Shown: piece after piece, positions 33,428 to 41,656 of the stretch
Layout: each line of letters starts with the position of its first letter
Numbering within the stretch: position 1 is the stretch's first letter
Notes under the pieces: generated by a model
Told to the model about the DNA's origin: nothing
The model's input: only the letters and a program-made list of their open reading frames with translations
Database searches by the model: none
Assembly (NCBI GenBank): GCA_003054695.1
Contig: QAZA01000010.1
Span: 186,001 to 250,000, forward strand
Reading direction: 5' to 3'
Origin: Verrucomicrobia bacterium LW23
Lineage (GTDB): Bacteria > Verrucomicrobiota > Verrucomicrobiia > Methylacidiphilales > UBA1321
Length of the DNA: 64,000 bases
Position numbers and translations under genes: made by a program

Positions 33428-35167
33428 CTACACAATCCGTATGCCCCGCAGATGCGCAGAGCACACGTGAGGGTCCTCAGCGCTGAGGGCTCTCGCCTCC
33501 GGAAAGCGCAGGGTAACCCGCGTATGCGTGTGGTCGTGCTCCATCTCCACCTTGTGCGTCGATCCCGCGGGCTCCAGCGTAATCTCGACAGCCTTTTCCC
33601 CCTCCACAGCAATGGTTGCCTGCATGGGCTGCCACGTGGCCGGGCTGCCAAACTCCAGCGTTAGTGTTGACCCACGGGAGGAGGCCCCCAGGGTAAACTT
33701 GGTTTCCTCGCCGCACCAGCCGTCGCGGCGCATGCCGGAGCAGCCAGGCATCGAGCGCGGAAAAAGGCCGTTCACGGGCTCCAGCACCGTGGCGTAAAGC
33801 AGCTGCACCAGGCGCGCCTCCAGAATCTTCTTCTGCGCGGCCAAAGCTGACGCCATCGCGTCGTCCCCGGCCTTGATCAGATCCAGGTCCGAAAGATCCT
33901 TCAGCAGGCGGAAGGTCGGGAGGTGCGAGACGACGTGCGGAAACGTGTCGTCCAGCATTCGCAAATCGCGTCGCACGGCTTCCAATTCCCCCGCATCCCA
34001 CTTGAGCGCAAGGGGAAGCAACTGGGCGCTGACGATGCTGTAAAGCTCGCGCGTTTCCTGCTCCGGCGAGATAAAGAAGCGATGCGTGGTCACCTCCCCC
34101 GGCAGCGCGCTGGTTGCGCCAACTTCCGTCAAGCGCTCCTCCAGCACCTTAAGCAGGCTGTCCGACTTCTCCCGACCATAGCGCACGCGTTGCCCGGGCA
34201 GCGCAAAAGGCAGCTGGGGATCGCCGTAGCGAATGCCCTGGTGATCGGCACCCTGCTCTGTGTTGCTGATGATTGTGTAATCCGTAGCGCTAAAGTAGGC
34301 AATTTGCGCGTACCCGGCCAGCGAGCCCAGGAAGAGATTGCACGCGTTGATGAAGGCGATCTCGTGCCCGATGCCCATGCCCAGCGCGCGCAGGCTTACC
34401 ACATTGGGCAGCCGAAGCAACGCCAGCGGCTTCTCCTGAAGGCGCCCCAGTACTACAAAGCGCACGTGCGGAAAAGCCCGGGCCGTCCGCTCCATAAAGT
34501 GGAACCACTGCGTGAAATCCTCGTCGCGGTCGAAATCCTGGCCCGATTCGGACGGCTTCAGCCCGGAATCCAGCCGCTTGAGCCGCGAGTGCACGGCCAC
34601 CCAAAAGGTCTTCTCCGGGTAGCTCCCCTTCAGGGCTTCGATATCCGTGGCGCACTCCGGAACAATGCGCAGCCGGGGGCGGTTGCCCGTCTCGCGAAAC
34701 CAGTCGTTAATCTCCGCGTGCATGGAGCACTTGCTGCGGTGGAAAGCGACAACGGCCTGGGGATTCTTGCGCTTCTCGTAAATCTCCAGGTGCTCCGCGT
34801 AAGTGGCCCTGGCGGCCGGATCGGTGGCGGCCAGCTTTGTCCAGAAGTCGTCAAACGCCTGCCGCGAGGAGTGGAGCGTGAGGCTGGAGAACAGAGGGTG
34901 CGAGGTGAATGCGGACACCAGCTCCATCATAAAGAGGTCGGTAGCATGGGCCAGCGGCATCAGGATGGTGCAGCCGGACGCTTTCACGTCGCACACCAGA
35001 TGCACATGCACGCCCTTGCGGCCGGCCGCCTGGCAGCGCAGGGCCGATTTCACGCACCACGTCATCGCATCTCCCAGGCCAAAAGGCAGGATGGAAAAGT
35101 CGTGAATGTCGTGAAAGATCTCGGGCTCCGGGGCCGGCTTTGAGGTAAACAGACTCTTCAGGTTCAT
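33428..35167 (-). CDS. GT-B-like glycosyltransferase with C-terminal DGWC domain
   Basis: A 579-residue protein. The first 360 residues resemble GT-B (heptosyltransferase-like) enzymes: FSILPFGLGDAMTWCVKSALR at the N-terminus, TFWVAVHSRLKRLD in the middle, RFVVLGRLQEKP, and AFINACNLFLGSLAGYAQIAY in the donor-site region. Residues about 370-465 are helical. The end (about 470-579) contains CSGMRRDGWCGEE with DGWC at 482-485, followed by beta strands. It lies 40 bp downstream of the SDR/methyltransferase fusion gene on the same strand and probably ends that operon. The family of the enzymatic half was assigned by pattern only. Confidence 0.65.
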   Translation of the reverse strand: MNLKSLFTSKPAPEPEIFHDIHDFSILPFGLGDAMTWCVKSALRCQAAGRKGVHVHLVCDVKASGCTILMPLAHATDLFMMELVSAFTSHPLFSSLTLHSSRQAFDDFWTKLAATDPAARATYAEHLEIYEKRKNPQAVVAFHRSKCSMHAEINDWFRETGNRPRLRIVPECATDIEALKGSYPEKTFWVAVHSRLKRLDSGLKPSESGQDFDRDEDFTQWFHFMERTARAFPHVRFVVLGRLQEKPLALLRLPNVVSLRALGMGIGHEIAFINACNLFLGSLAGYAQIAYFSATDYTIISNTEQGADHQGIRYGDPQLPFALPGQRVRYGREKSDSLLKVLEERLTEVGATSALPGEVTTHRFFISPEQETRELYSIVSAQLLPLALKWDAGELEAVRRDLRMLDDTFPHVVSHLPTFRLLKDLSDLDLIKAGDDAMASALAAQKKILEARLVQLLYATVLEPVNGLFPRSMPGCSGMRRDGWCGEETKFTLGASSRGSTLTLEFGSPATWQPMQATIAVEGEKAVEITLEPAGSTHKVEMEHDHTHTRVTLRFPEARALSAEDPHVCSAHLRGIRIV

Positions 35168-35207
35168 GATAGCGAACAGGATGGATCAAAAAAAGCAGGC
35201 AGCCAGC

Positions 35208-37202
35208 CTACACGTTGCACGGCCCGTGGTAACGCACCGTACCGCCGCCCAGGCGCCGGATGATCTTGGCCGCAATGGGCGTGGGCTGAGCCACATACAC
35301 ATCGCTGTCCGGCGGAACCTGCGCGGGGCTGACAATAGGGACGCCGTTGTGCAACTGGCCGATACGGTTGGTGTCTTCGTCCACGTAAAACGCGGGCTTT
35401 TGACTAAGCTGCCCGGTCACCCACGTGCCGGCAATGGACGTGCCGAAAATGCCCCACGAGCGCGACTTCGCGGCCATCTCCGTGGCCTGGCGGACGATCT
35501 CGCTCAGCCACGTTACGGTTTCGCCGGCGGTCGCAGCGCCTTCGCCTTCGGTCGTGGTGGATGCGGCCGCGCTGCCGGAGGCATCCAGATTGGCCAGGAG
35601 GGAGAGCTCTTTGGTCACCCACGATTTGGTAGCCACCACAACGTTAAAGCCGGCCTTTTGGAGCAGGGCGGCGGCTGTTTCCACGCTAAAGTGGGTGGCA
35701 TGGTCGGCAATCAGCAGCTCAAACGGGTTGTCCTGGTAGGAGGGGAGCTCCACCAGCAGGAAGCCATCGGGGGCAAGCATGGAGCGAATCTGCTTCAGGA
35801 AAGGCAGCGGATTCTCGATATGCTCCAGCACGTGGATCAGGGAGATCAGGTTAAAGGTGCCGGGCACCTCTTCCAGGCGGCCGGTGTAAAGCGTATCGAA
35901 GCCGGGCAAGGCCGTGATCGTGGCTTTGTCCTTGTCGTCAAACTCCGTGCCGCTCAGCTTCCAGTCCGGGTAAAGGCGGCCAAAGGCTTTGATAAAACGA
36001 CCGTTGCCGCAGCCAATATCGAGCAGGTGGCCGGATTGCGGAAGAGGCGCGGCATCCCGCACGCGACGCAGCAGCCACTCGGAGCGCGGGAGCGTTTGGC
36101 CGGATTCGGAATCGAATACCTTCTGCTCTTCGCCGCCGCTTTGGTAGTAGATGGAGTAAGATTTGTAGATTGCTTCAATCTCCTTCTGCCATTCCTTATC
36201 GCACGAGGCCTGCACGGCGCCGCACGCCTTGCAGGTAAACAGCAGCCCGCCGGAGGCCCATATCTTGCTGTCCGACGTAATGCGTTGCATGGCACTGTAT
36301 TCCGTGTGCAGGTTGACATCGGTGCTACTGCAGATGTGGCACGTGAGAAGGCGATCGGACGGGGCGTGCATATTCAGAAAGAGGGAGTGAAGTGTGTTTT
36401 CGACAGAAGGCAATGTACGTCCGGGAAGAACCGTATAGGATGCAGACTTTTCGACAGGAATGGGACCGGAAGAACCCGGCCTGGAAACGGGTTGCACCAG
36501 TTGCTCAGGAAGCCCCTTGGCCCTGGCAAGCAGTAGCGCGGCCTCCGCATAGGATATCGAGCGATCGCCCGCAAGTAGCCACATGCCCGGCCTGAAATGT
36601 TGAAGCAGGCCGAGCAGCTCCGTTGTTACATACGAGAGCAGTACCGGCGAGAAACTGTAGTTATCAAAAGGCGCAATAACTTCGCCCTTTAGCAACGATG
36701 CATACCAGCGTTGAAAGAGGGGAAACTCCCCATGAATAACTTTGGACAGCTGAACAATGGCAACACGTGGCGAAAGTGCCTGCAGTTGCCGAACCGTCTC
36801 CGCCTTCTGCCGCCCGTACTCCGTGGAGGCGCCATCCAGGCTGGTGGTGGGGAAGATGATCGCTACTCCCCTCTCCAGCAGGCACTTGGCCAGCAAAACG
36901 GTGTTGGTTACATTAATTTGCCGCGTTCCAACGGGGTCGGCTTCGCACTTGTCGACACGTGTCTCCCCGGCACACAATATCGCCACGCGGCAGTCGCCCG
37001 GCAGCTCCCAGCCCGACGGCTGCGCGAGATCGAGGTGCCGGACATTCGCCGCGAGGGGGCCGGGCTGACGGGAGGTGCCGATCCAGCGAACGCCCGCCTC
37101 GTCGCAGGCTTTGGCAAGGCTTCTGCCCAGCAGGCTGGTGCAGCCGCAAATAAGCACGCCGGCATTGGCGGCGCTTGCGTTATTCGGATAGGGTGGCGTC
37201 AT
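35208..37202 (-). CDS. Fusion of SDR-type sugar dehydrogenase and C-methyltransferase-like protein
   Basis: A 664-residue two-part protein. Residues about 14-300 are a RmlD-like extended SDR: the NAD(P)-binding loop GVLICGCTSLLGRSL, ILCAGETRVDKCEADP, a Thr/Ser plus Tyr-x3-Lys pair in TTSLDGASTEYGRQK. Residues about 310-664 start with a CHIC...CKAC zinc site, followed by a SAM-binding motif LLDIGCGNGRFIKA, then a third Rossmann-like part (WGIFGTSIAGTWVTGQL, DSDVYVAQPTPIA). This three-part order is that of sugar C-methyltransferases (zinc-binding, methyltransferase, C-terminal domain). One polypeptide could therefore methylate and reduce the same nucleotide keto-sugar. It begins 36 bp after the first transketolase pair. 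Confidence 0.82.
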   Translation of the reverse strand: MTPPYPNNASAANAGVLICGCTSLLGRSLAKACDEAGVRWIGTSRQPGPLAANVRHLDLAQPSGWELPGDCRVAILCAGETRVDKCEADPVGTRQINVTNTVLLAKCLLERGVAIIFPTTSLDGASTEYGRQKAETVRQLQALSPRVAIVQLSKVIHGEFPLFQRWYASLLKGEVIAPFDNYSFSPVLLSYVTTELLGLLQHFRPGMWLLAGDRSISYAEAALLLARAKGLPEQLVQPVSRPGSSGPIPVEKSASYTVLPGRTLPSVENTLHSLFLNMHAPSDRLLTCHICSSTDVNLHTEYSAMQRITSDSKIWASGGLLFTCKACGAVQASCDKEWQKEIEAIYKSYSIYYQSGGEEQKVFDSESGQTLPRSEWLLRRVRDAAPLPQSGHLLDIGCGNGRFIKAFGRLYPDWKLSGTEFDDKDKATITALPGFDTLYTGRLEEVPGTFNLISLIHVLEHIENPLPFLKQIRSMLAPDGFLLVELPSYQDNPFELLIADHATHFSVETAAALLQKAGFNVVVATKSWVTKELSLLANLDASGSAAASTTTEGEGAATAGETVTWLSEIVRQATEMAAKSRSWGIFGTSIAGTWVTGQLSQKPAFYVDEDTNRIGQLHNGVPIVSPAQVPPDSDVYVAQPTPIAAKIIRRLGGGTVRYHGPCNV

Positions 37203-37238
37203 CCAATGGTTCCCGTGGTGGCAAGGGCAAGCGTCCGC

Positions 37239-38195
37239 TCACGTGACGTTGAGGCTTGCGGCGAGGGCTTGCTGGATGCGGGGGCCGAGGGCCTCGGGGG
37301 TGAGACCGAAGTGGGCGTTGGCTTCTTCGGTGTCGCAGGTTTTGTGCAGGAATTCGTCCGCCGTGCCGAAGCGCAGCAGGCGGGCGGGGAGCTCGGGGCG
37401 GTCCGCTTTCCACTCGGCGATGCTGCCGCCGAGGCCGCCAAGGACGCTGTGTTCCTCCAGCGTGGCGACGACGCGCGCGGTGCTGAACGCGCGGTGCAAC
37501 GTGTTTTCGTCCAACGGCTTAACGGTGTGGAAGCTGTGGACGGACGCGTGGATATCGCGCGCCTTCAGCCAGTCCGCCAGTGCGAGCGCGGTGGGCAGCA
37601 TCACGCCGGTGCTCAGCAGCGCCACTTCGTCGCTCTCCCCCTGGCCATGGCCGCCGCGCATGGGGATGGCTTTGCCCAGCGTAAACGCGGGGACGCTCGG
37701 ATGCACTACGGGTTCGCCCTTTTTGCCAATGCGGATGTAGGTGGGGTTCGGATCCTGCAGGCTGGCGCGAAGCGCGGCGCGCACTTCCTGGGAGTCCGCC
37801 GGCGCGACGACGTTGAGGTGCGGAAGCAGGCGCAGCATCCCCATCTCCTCGCACGAATGGTGCGTGGCGCCCAGCGAGGCGTACGCCAGGCCGGAGCCGG
37901 TGCCGACGAGAATCACCGGCACGTGATGATAACACATGTCCACGCGAATCTGCTCCACGCAGCGATACGTGAGGAAGGGCGCGATGGTGTAGCACACCGG
38001 CCGAAACCCCGCCATGGCGAGGCCGGCGGCCAGGCCGATCATGTTGGCCTCCGCAATGCCGCAGTTGTAAAAGCGGTTGGGGCACGCCTCTTTAAAGCGA
38101 TCGAACAGCCGGTTGCCGATGTCGCCGGCAAGCAGCACAATGCGCTCGTCCGTCTGGGCCAGGGCCGTGATTTCCTCTGCAAAAGCGTTTCTCAT
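37239..38195 (-). CDS. Transketolase C-terminal subunit, copy 1
   Basis: A 318-residue protein equal to the pyrimidine-binding and C-terminal domains of transketolase. The catalytic Glu for thiamine diphosphate activation is in YNCGIAEANMIGLAAG. The domain order continues with YTIAPFLTYRCVEQIR and a C-terminal transketolase_C domain (AVRs of ALLSTGVMLPTALALADWL type). Full transketolases are single chains of about 650 residues; here the enzyme is split into two adjacent genes, the N-terminal one 50 bp upstream. It differs from the second copy (41653-42609) at only four residues (Met/Leu, Ala/Gly, Arg/Ser, Ile/Leu). Confidence 0.92.
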   Translation of the reverse strand: MRNAFAEEITALAQTDERIVLLAGDIGNRLFDRFKEACPNRFYNCGIAEANMIGLAAGLAMAGFRPVCYTIAPFLTYRCVEQIRVDMCYHHVPVILVGTGSGLAYASLGATHHSCEEMGMLRLLPHLNVVAPADSQEVRAALRASLQDPNPTYIRIGKKGEPVVHPSVPAFTLGKAIPMRGGHGQGESDEVALLSTGVMLPTALALADWLKARDIHASVHSFHTVKPLDENTLHRAFSTARVVATLEEHSVLGGLGGSIAEWKADRPELPARLLRFGTADEFLHKTCDTEEANAHFGLTPEALGPRIQQALAASLNVT

Positions 38196-38245
38196 GGAAA
38201 AAAGTAGGGAAGTGAGTAAGCGTTTAATGCTAAAGGACTTAGAGC

Positions 38246-39115
38246 TTAGTGCGCCTTCTTCGGGCCGGAACCCGCAGGAATGACCGGCGCCGGAAGCCCC
38301 AGCTCCAGAAACGCCGCCGTTACCTCCGACGCCTTGGGGATGCGATAGTGCCAGTTATTGTCGTCCTCCATAAAGGAGACGCCCTTGCCCTTCACCGTAT
38401 GCGCGATAATCGCCAGCGGCTTGCCCGAGGGGTGCGGCACTGTGGCAAGCGCGCCTGTCAGCGCTGCAAGATCATGCCCATCAACCTCTTGCGCATGCCA
38501 GCCAAAGGCGCGCCACTTCTCCACCAGCGGGGAGAGCGACGTGACTTCCTCGCTGCGGCCCGTGGCCTGCCACTTGTTGTAATCCACTATAACCACAAGG
38601 TTATCCAGCTTAAGCGCGGGGGCCAGCAACGCGCCCTCCCACACCGTGCCTTCGTTGCACTCGCCGTCGCTCAGCACCGTAAACACGCGGTAGCTTTGCC
38701 CGCGAATCTTCGCCGCAAGCGCCAGACCCAGCGAAATCGGCAACCCGTGGCCCAGCGATCCCGTCGCCAGCTCCACCCCGGGCGCGCAGTGCGGGCTCGG
38801 CTGCTCCGCCAGAGCGGCGCCATGCGTGGCGAACGTGTCGATCAGCTCCCGACCAAAAAAACCGTGCTCCGCAAGCACCGCATACAGCGCCATCGCCGCG
38901 TGCCCCTTGCTCAGGATCGCACGATCGCGCAGCGGATCCTCCGGAGCCTTCGGATCGATCCTCAGCGCCGCCCCATACAGCGCCACCAAAATATCCACCA
39001 CCGACAGCGACGACCCCAGATGCGGCGTCCCTGCACGGTGCGACATCATTATCACTTCCCCACGCATCCGCGCGGAGACTGCCGCAAGCTCACTGATCGT
39101 TTCGGTGCACTCCAT
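38246..39115 (-). CDS. Transketolase N-terminal subunit, copy 1
   Basis: A 289-residue thiamine-diphosphate-binding subunit. The TPP motif reads LSDGECNEGTVWEG, ending about 30 residues later in VDYNKWQ; SKGHAAMALYAVLAEHGFF and TGSLGHGLPISLGLALAAK are typical of transketolase N-domains. With the downstream C-subunit it would form a split transketolase that moves two-carbon ketol units between sugar phosphates or nucleotide sugars. It differs from copy 2 at two residues (Met17/Leu, Ser/Ala in IRGQxYRVF). The upstream flank is not a natural neighbour but the tail of a dehydrogenase gene carried along by the duplication. Confidence 0.92.
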   Translation of the reverse strand: MECTETISELAAVSARMRGEVIMMSHRAGTPHLGSSLSVVDILVALYGAALRIDPKAPEDPLRDRAILSKGHAAMALYAVLAEHGFFGRELIDTFATHGAALAEQPSPHCAPGVELATGSLGHGLPISLGLALAAKIRGQSYRVFTVLSDGECNEGTVWEGALLAPALKLDNLVVIVDYNKWQATGRSEEVTSLSPLVEKWRAFGWHAQEVDGHDLAALTGALATVPHPSGKPLAIIAHTVKGKGVSFMEDDNNWHYRIPKASEVTAAFLELGLPAPVIPAGSGPKKAH

Positions 39116-39136
39116 GATTGCGCAAAAGTATAAGGA

Positions 39137-39174
39137 TCACGGGTGCACGATACAATGAATTACTTCGCCGGAGC
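39137..39174 (-). pseudogene. 3' tail of the dehydrogenase gene left by the duplication
   Basis: Encodes the residues SGEVIHCIVHP followed by a stop, identical to the C-terminus of the dehydrogenase at 43551-44579. Nothing else of that gene is present here; immediately upstream (39175 on) the sequence is unrelated. It is a scar that shows the repeat was copied from the 41.6-43.6 kb site. Confidence 0.9.
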
Positions 39175-39254
39175 CACGGCCGGGCCGCTCGCCCTGCTGC
39201 CGCGCAGGGCCGCGCTCCGCTGCCCCTCCTCGCCCCGTTCTCCCCAATCCAGCT

Positions 39255-39917
39255 TTACTCGAAATAGATAAAGCTGTAGTCGCCCGTGTAGCCGGTTTGC
39301 TTAAACCACCACTCCCACTCCGCCGGGGTGCAAAACGCCTCGCACGTAAACTGCCAGTAGAGGAGATTCGCCTTCTCGGACTCGTTGCGGTAGGATTCCA
39401 CCACCAGGTACGCGTTGGTTTTGGTAACGCGCTGCATCTCGCGCAGGGCCGGGTCCAGCTCGTAGTTATAAAGATTGTGCAGCGTGTTGAGCGAGATGAC
39501 GAGGTCGAAGCTCTTGTCCGCAAACGGCAACTCCTTCGCATGGCCCTGGTGGAGGAACGGCTTGACTTCCTCCTTGGCGTGCTCGATGGCATAGCCGGAG
39601 ATATCCAGGCCGGCGACCTCGAGGCCTGGGACAGCCTGGGTCAGGTCGTACAGCAGGTAGCCTTTGCCGCAGCCGATATCCAGCACGCGCTGGCCGGCTT
39701 TGAGGTCGTAATGCTTGGCCAGGCGCTCGGCGACAGCCTTCCAGCGGCCGTCGTAACGCATTCCACCGTAACCGGTTTCGCGGCTGCCATCCCAGTAATC
39801 GTAGCCCCACTGCTTGGCCAGCTGCGCGACTTCGGCCTTGGGGCGGCCATTGACACGAGCCAGGTAGTCGCGTGTCGTCTTGGTATGGACGGGCGTAACG
39901 AAATCAATGTAGGGCAT
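39255..39917 (-). CDS. Class I SAM-dependent methyltransferase
   Basis: A 220-residue methyltransferase. Motif I is VLDIGCGKGYLLYDL, the acidic residue after strand 2 is in AGLDISGYAIEHA, and motif SFDLVISLNTLHNLYNYELD follows. The C-terminus (TPAEWEWWFKQTGYTGDYSFIYFE) resembles enzymes of the Methyltransf_11 group. It is 26 bp downstream of the APH-like kinase gene. The 80-bp gap between its stop and the duplication edge holds no feature. Confidence 0.85.
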   Translation of the reverse strand: MPYIDFVTPVHTKTTRDYLARVNGRPKAEVAQLAKQWGYDYWDGSRETGYGGMRYDGRWKAVAERLAKHYDLKAGQRVLDIGCGKGYLLYDLTQAVPGLEVAGLDISGYAIEHAKEEVKPFLHQGHAKELPFADKSFDLVISLNTLHNLYNYELDPALREMQRVTKTNAYLVVESYRNESEKANLLYWQFTCEAFCTPAEWEWWFKQTGYTGDYSFIYFE

Positions 39918-39943
39918 AAGAAAAAGGAAGCGTTGTGTACGGT

Positions 39944-41032
39944 TTATTCGGAAATAACAGGCTGCAGAAAATCGAAATCAACAGTAAGCGCGGCAAGGGA
40001 TCTCTTCGCTTTATCCAGCTGCAAGCGCTGCTTGTCGGCGCGGGCGCCGGAGGGACTGGCGAAGCGGCGGCGGTCCTTGCCGGTAGGGAGGAACTCGTTG
40101 AGCACAATGCAGCACCATTTAAGCTGGTACAGTGGCAGCAACAGTTGAATCTTCCCCGCGTCCATCAGATCCGGAAGTGCCTGCTGCAGAAGGCTATAGC
40201 TATGCCGCCACAAAGCGTGCGGCACGGGAAGCGCCGGCTGGCTGAGGAAATCGCAGAAGAACTTGGCGGGATCATCCACGCCCGCGTACTCAAAATCAAA
40301 GAAGTGCAGCGCGCCGGCGGAGTCGCTCAGCGCGTTGTGAAAGCCAAAGTCCGAAGGCGAGACGCAACGACGGGCAGCAGGCAACTCCTCGCTGAGGTTG
40401 GCGCCGGAGCCGCGGATGACGTCCCGCAGCTGGTCAAAGCACGGGCGCAGTCTCTCGGCAACAAACGCCGCGGCCTCCTGCTCCAGCGGCGTGATGGGCG
40501 GCTCGTCGTCGGAGCGCTCGCGCCGCGGATTCAGGCCGGTCTCCAGACGAAGCACGCGACGCTCCACGCAATCCAGATGCGTCTGCAGGGAGAAACATGC
40601 CTCGGAGGCTGGAGACATGTCGGCCCAGTTTGCATGCTGACCAGGCGGGTTCAGCGCGATGAAAAACTGCAGGGCCTGCTCAACGGAGTTCTCGCTGATG
40701 ACATCGACCGTGAGCTTGCGACCTTCGATCCACGAGAAAAGCCCCAGCCCGTGCGGGCGCGACCACGCGAGCGCGCGGGCGGTGCGCGGCTGCGCGGGGA
40801 GCTTGCCCAGGTAGGTGTAGAACGAGTTCTCGGCGTGAAAACGGTCGCGTGTGTCGCCGGGCGACTGGAAAAAATGCTTGAGCACCAACGGCGCGGTAAG
40901 AGCCTCGGCCTCAACGCGATAGACGCGATTATTCGCGCCGCCGGAAAGCGGCTCGACTGTAAAGCTGCCCGTGCAGCCCACGGATTCGAGGATTGCAGCG
41001 GTGCCGTCCGGCGGCTGAAAAGGTTCGCTCAT
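39944..41032 (-). CDS. Aminoglycoside-phosphotransferase-like (APH) kinase
   Basis: A 362-residue kinase-fold protein. The N-lobe has GGANNRVYRVEA, the catalytic loop is SPSDFGFHNAL (the family Asp, with His-Asn following) and the metal-binding segment FFDFEYAGVDDPAKFFCDFL. APH-like enzymes in glycan loci phosphorylate small sugars, alcohols or choline-like compounds; antibiotic resistance is not implied. It lies 4 bp from the HAD hydrolase gene upstream, so the two are probably translated from one message and could work as an opposing or sequential kinase/phosphatase pair. Confidence 0.85.
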   Translation of the reverse strand: MSEPFQPPDGTAAILESVGCTGSFTVEPLSGGANNRVYRVEAEALTAPLVLKHFFQSPGDTRDRFHAENSFYTYLGKLPAQPRTARALAWSRPHGLGLFSWIEGRKLTVDVISENSVEQALQFFIALNPPGQHANWADMSPASEACFSLQTHLDCVERRVLRLETGLNPRRERSDDEPPITPLEQEAAAFVAERLRPCFDQLRDVIRGSGANLSEELPAARRCVSPSDFGFHNALSDSAGALHFFDFEYAGVDDPAKFFCDFLSQPALPVPHALWRHSYSLLQQALPDLMDAGKIQLLLPLYQLKWCCIVLNEFLPTGKDRRRFASPSGARADKQRLQLDKAKRSLAALTVDFDFLQPVISE

Positions 41033-41035
41033 GTG

Positions 41036-41656
41036 TCAGGCGCTTACCAGGGCCGGGATCTCCGCCCACGAGTGAACGATGGTGTAATGCTCCGAGGGCC
41101 GGACGTTTTTCTGCGGATCGAAGAGGATTCGCCGAATGCCGGACGGAAACGCCGGATCGAGCAAGAACTCGGGGAGGTCATCGATAAACACCTGGCAGCC
41201 AAGGGCTTCCGCTCGCTGAGCCTTCTCGGTTTTGGTGGGGGCAAACCACACATTGCCGCGCGGCAGGCCGATGGCGCTGGAGTGGACACCCTGCGTCTCC
41301 AACCAGCGGCGGGCGGACTCGTGGAGGTCGACGGGCTCCCCCTTGATGGGGTAGCGCGTTTTGTGGCTGACGATGTGGAGGGTCCAGCCGCTTGCGATGC
41401 CTTGGCGGATGAAGTCGAGCGCGCCCGGGTAGGCTTCGGCCTCCACGATGCGGTTGCCGTACACCACGCCCTGCATCTCGGTCCACGCGGGTTCCCGGCC
41501 GATTTGGCGCAGGTAGTTGCGCACGGCGGTTTTGTTTACCGGCACGTCGTCGGGGATGAGCTTTTGCTCAGCGGCGACGCGATGGAACAGCGTATCGTAG
41601 CAAACGAGGGTGTTGTCGAAATCGATGCCGACGACGATGGGTGGTTGGGTGCTCAC
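41036..41656 (-). CDS. HAD-superfamily hydrolase
   Basis: A 206-residue phosphatase-like protein. Motif I is GIDFDNTL with Asp12 and Asp14; IVSHKTRYP supplies the motif II Ser, a Lys in PTKTEKAQR fits motif III, and motif IV is FIDDLPEFLLD. The start is GTG at 41656 and overlaps the stop of the second transketolase C gene by 4 bp (GTGA), which indicates coupling; longer versions of this frame run antisense-like through the transketolase gene and are not real. Copy 1 of the repeat keeps the GTG but not this gene, which shows that copy 2 is in its original setting. Substrate unknown; a sugar phosphate is likely. Confidence 0.85.
   Translation of the reverse strand: MSTQPPIVVGIDFDNTLVCYDTLFHRVAAEQKLIPDDVPVNKTAVRNYLRQIGREPAWTEMQGVVYGNRIVEAEAYPGALDFIRQGIASGWTLHIVSHKTRYPIKGEPVDLHESARRWLETQGVHSSAIGLPRGNVWFAPTKTEKAQRAEALGCQVFIDDLPEFLLDPAFPSGIRRILFDPQKNVRPSEHYTIVHSWAEIPALVSA

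Larger units (their letters stand above)
37237..39174. repeat. Copy 1 of a 1938-bp direct repeat (transketolase pair)
   Basis: Identical in layout to 41651-43588 at a constant offset of 4414 bp, so there is no insertion or deletion between the copies. Both boundaries are sharp: left at GCTCACGTGACG, right at GCCGGAGC. The copy includes the last 36 bp of a dehydrogenase gene at its right end. Base differences are scattered and mostly silent. Confidence 0.95.

Noticed and set aside
36711-38207. 498-codon plus-strand frame over the SDR fusion and transketolase genes
   Set aside because: It runs opposite to two recognised enzymes and its product shows no domain; its counterpart recurs in copy 2 only because the DNA is duplicated.
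39944-41032. Antibiotic resistance (aminoglycoside phosphotransferase)
   Set aside because: Only the kinase fold is shared. The glycan-locus setting and tight linkage to a HAD hydrolase favour a biosynthetic role.
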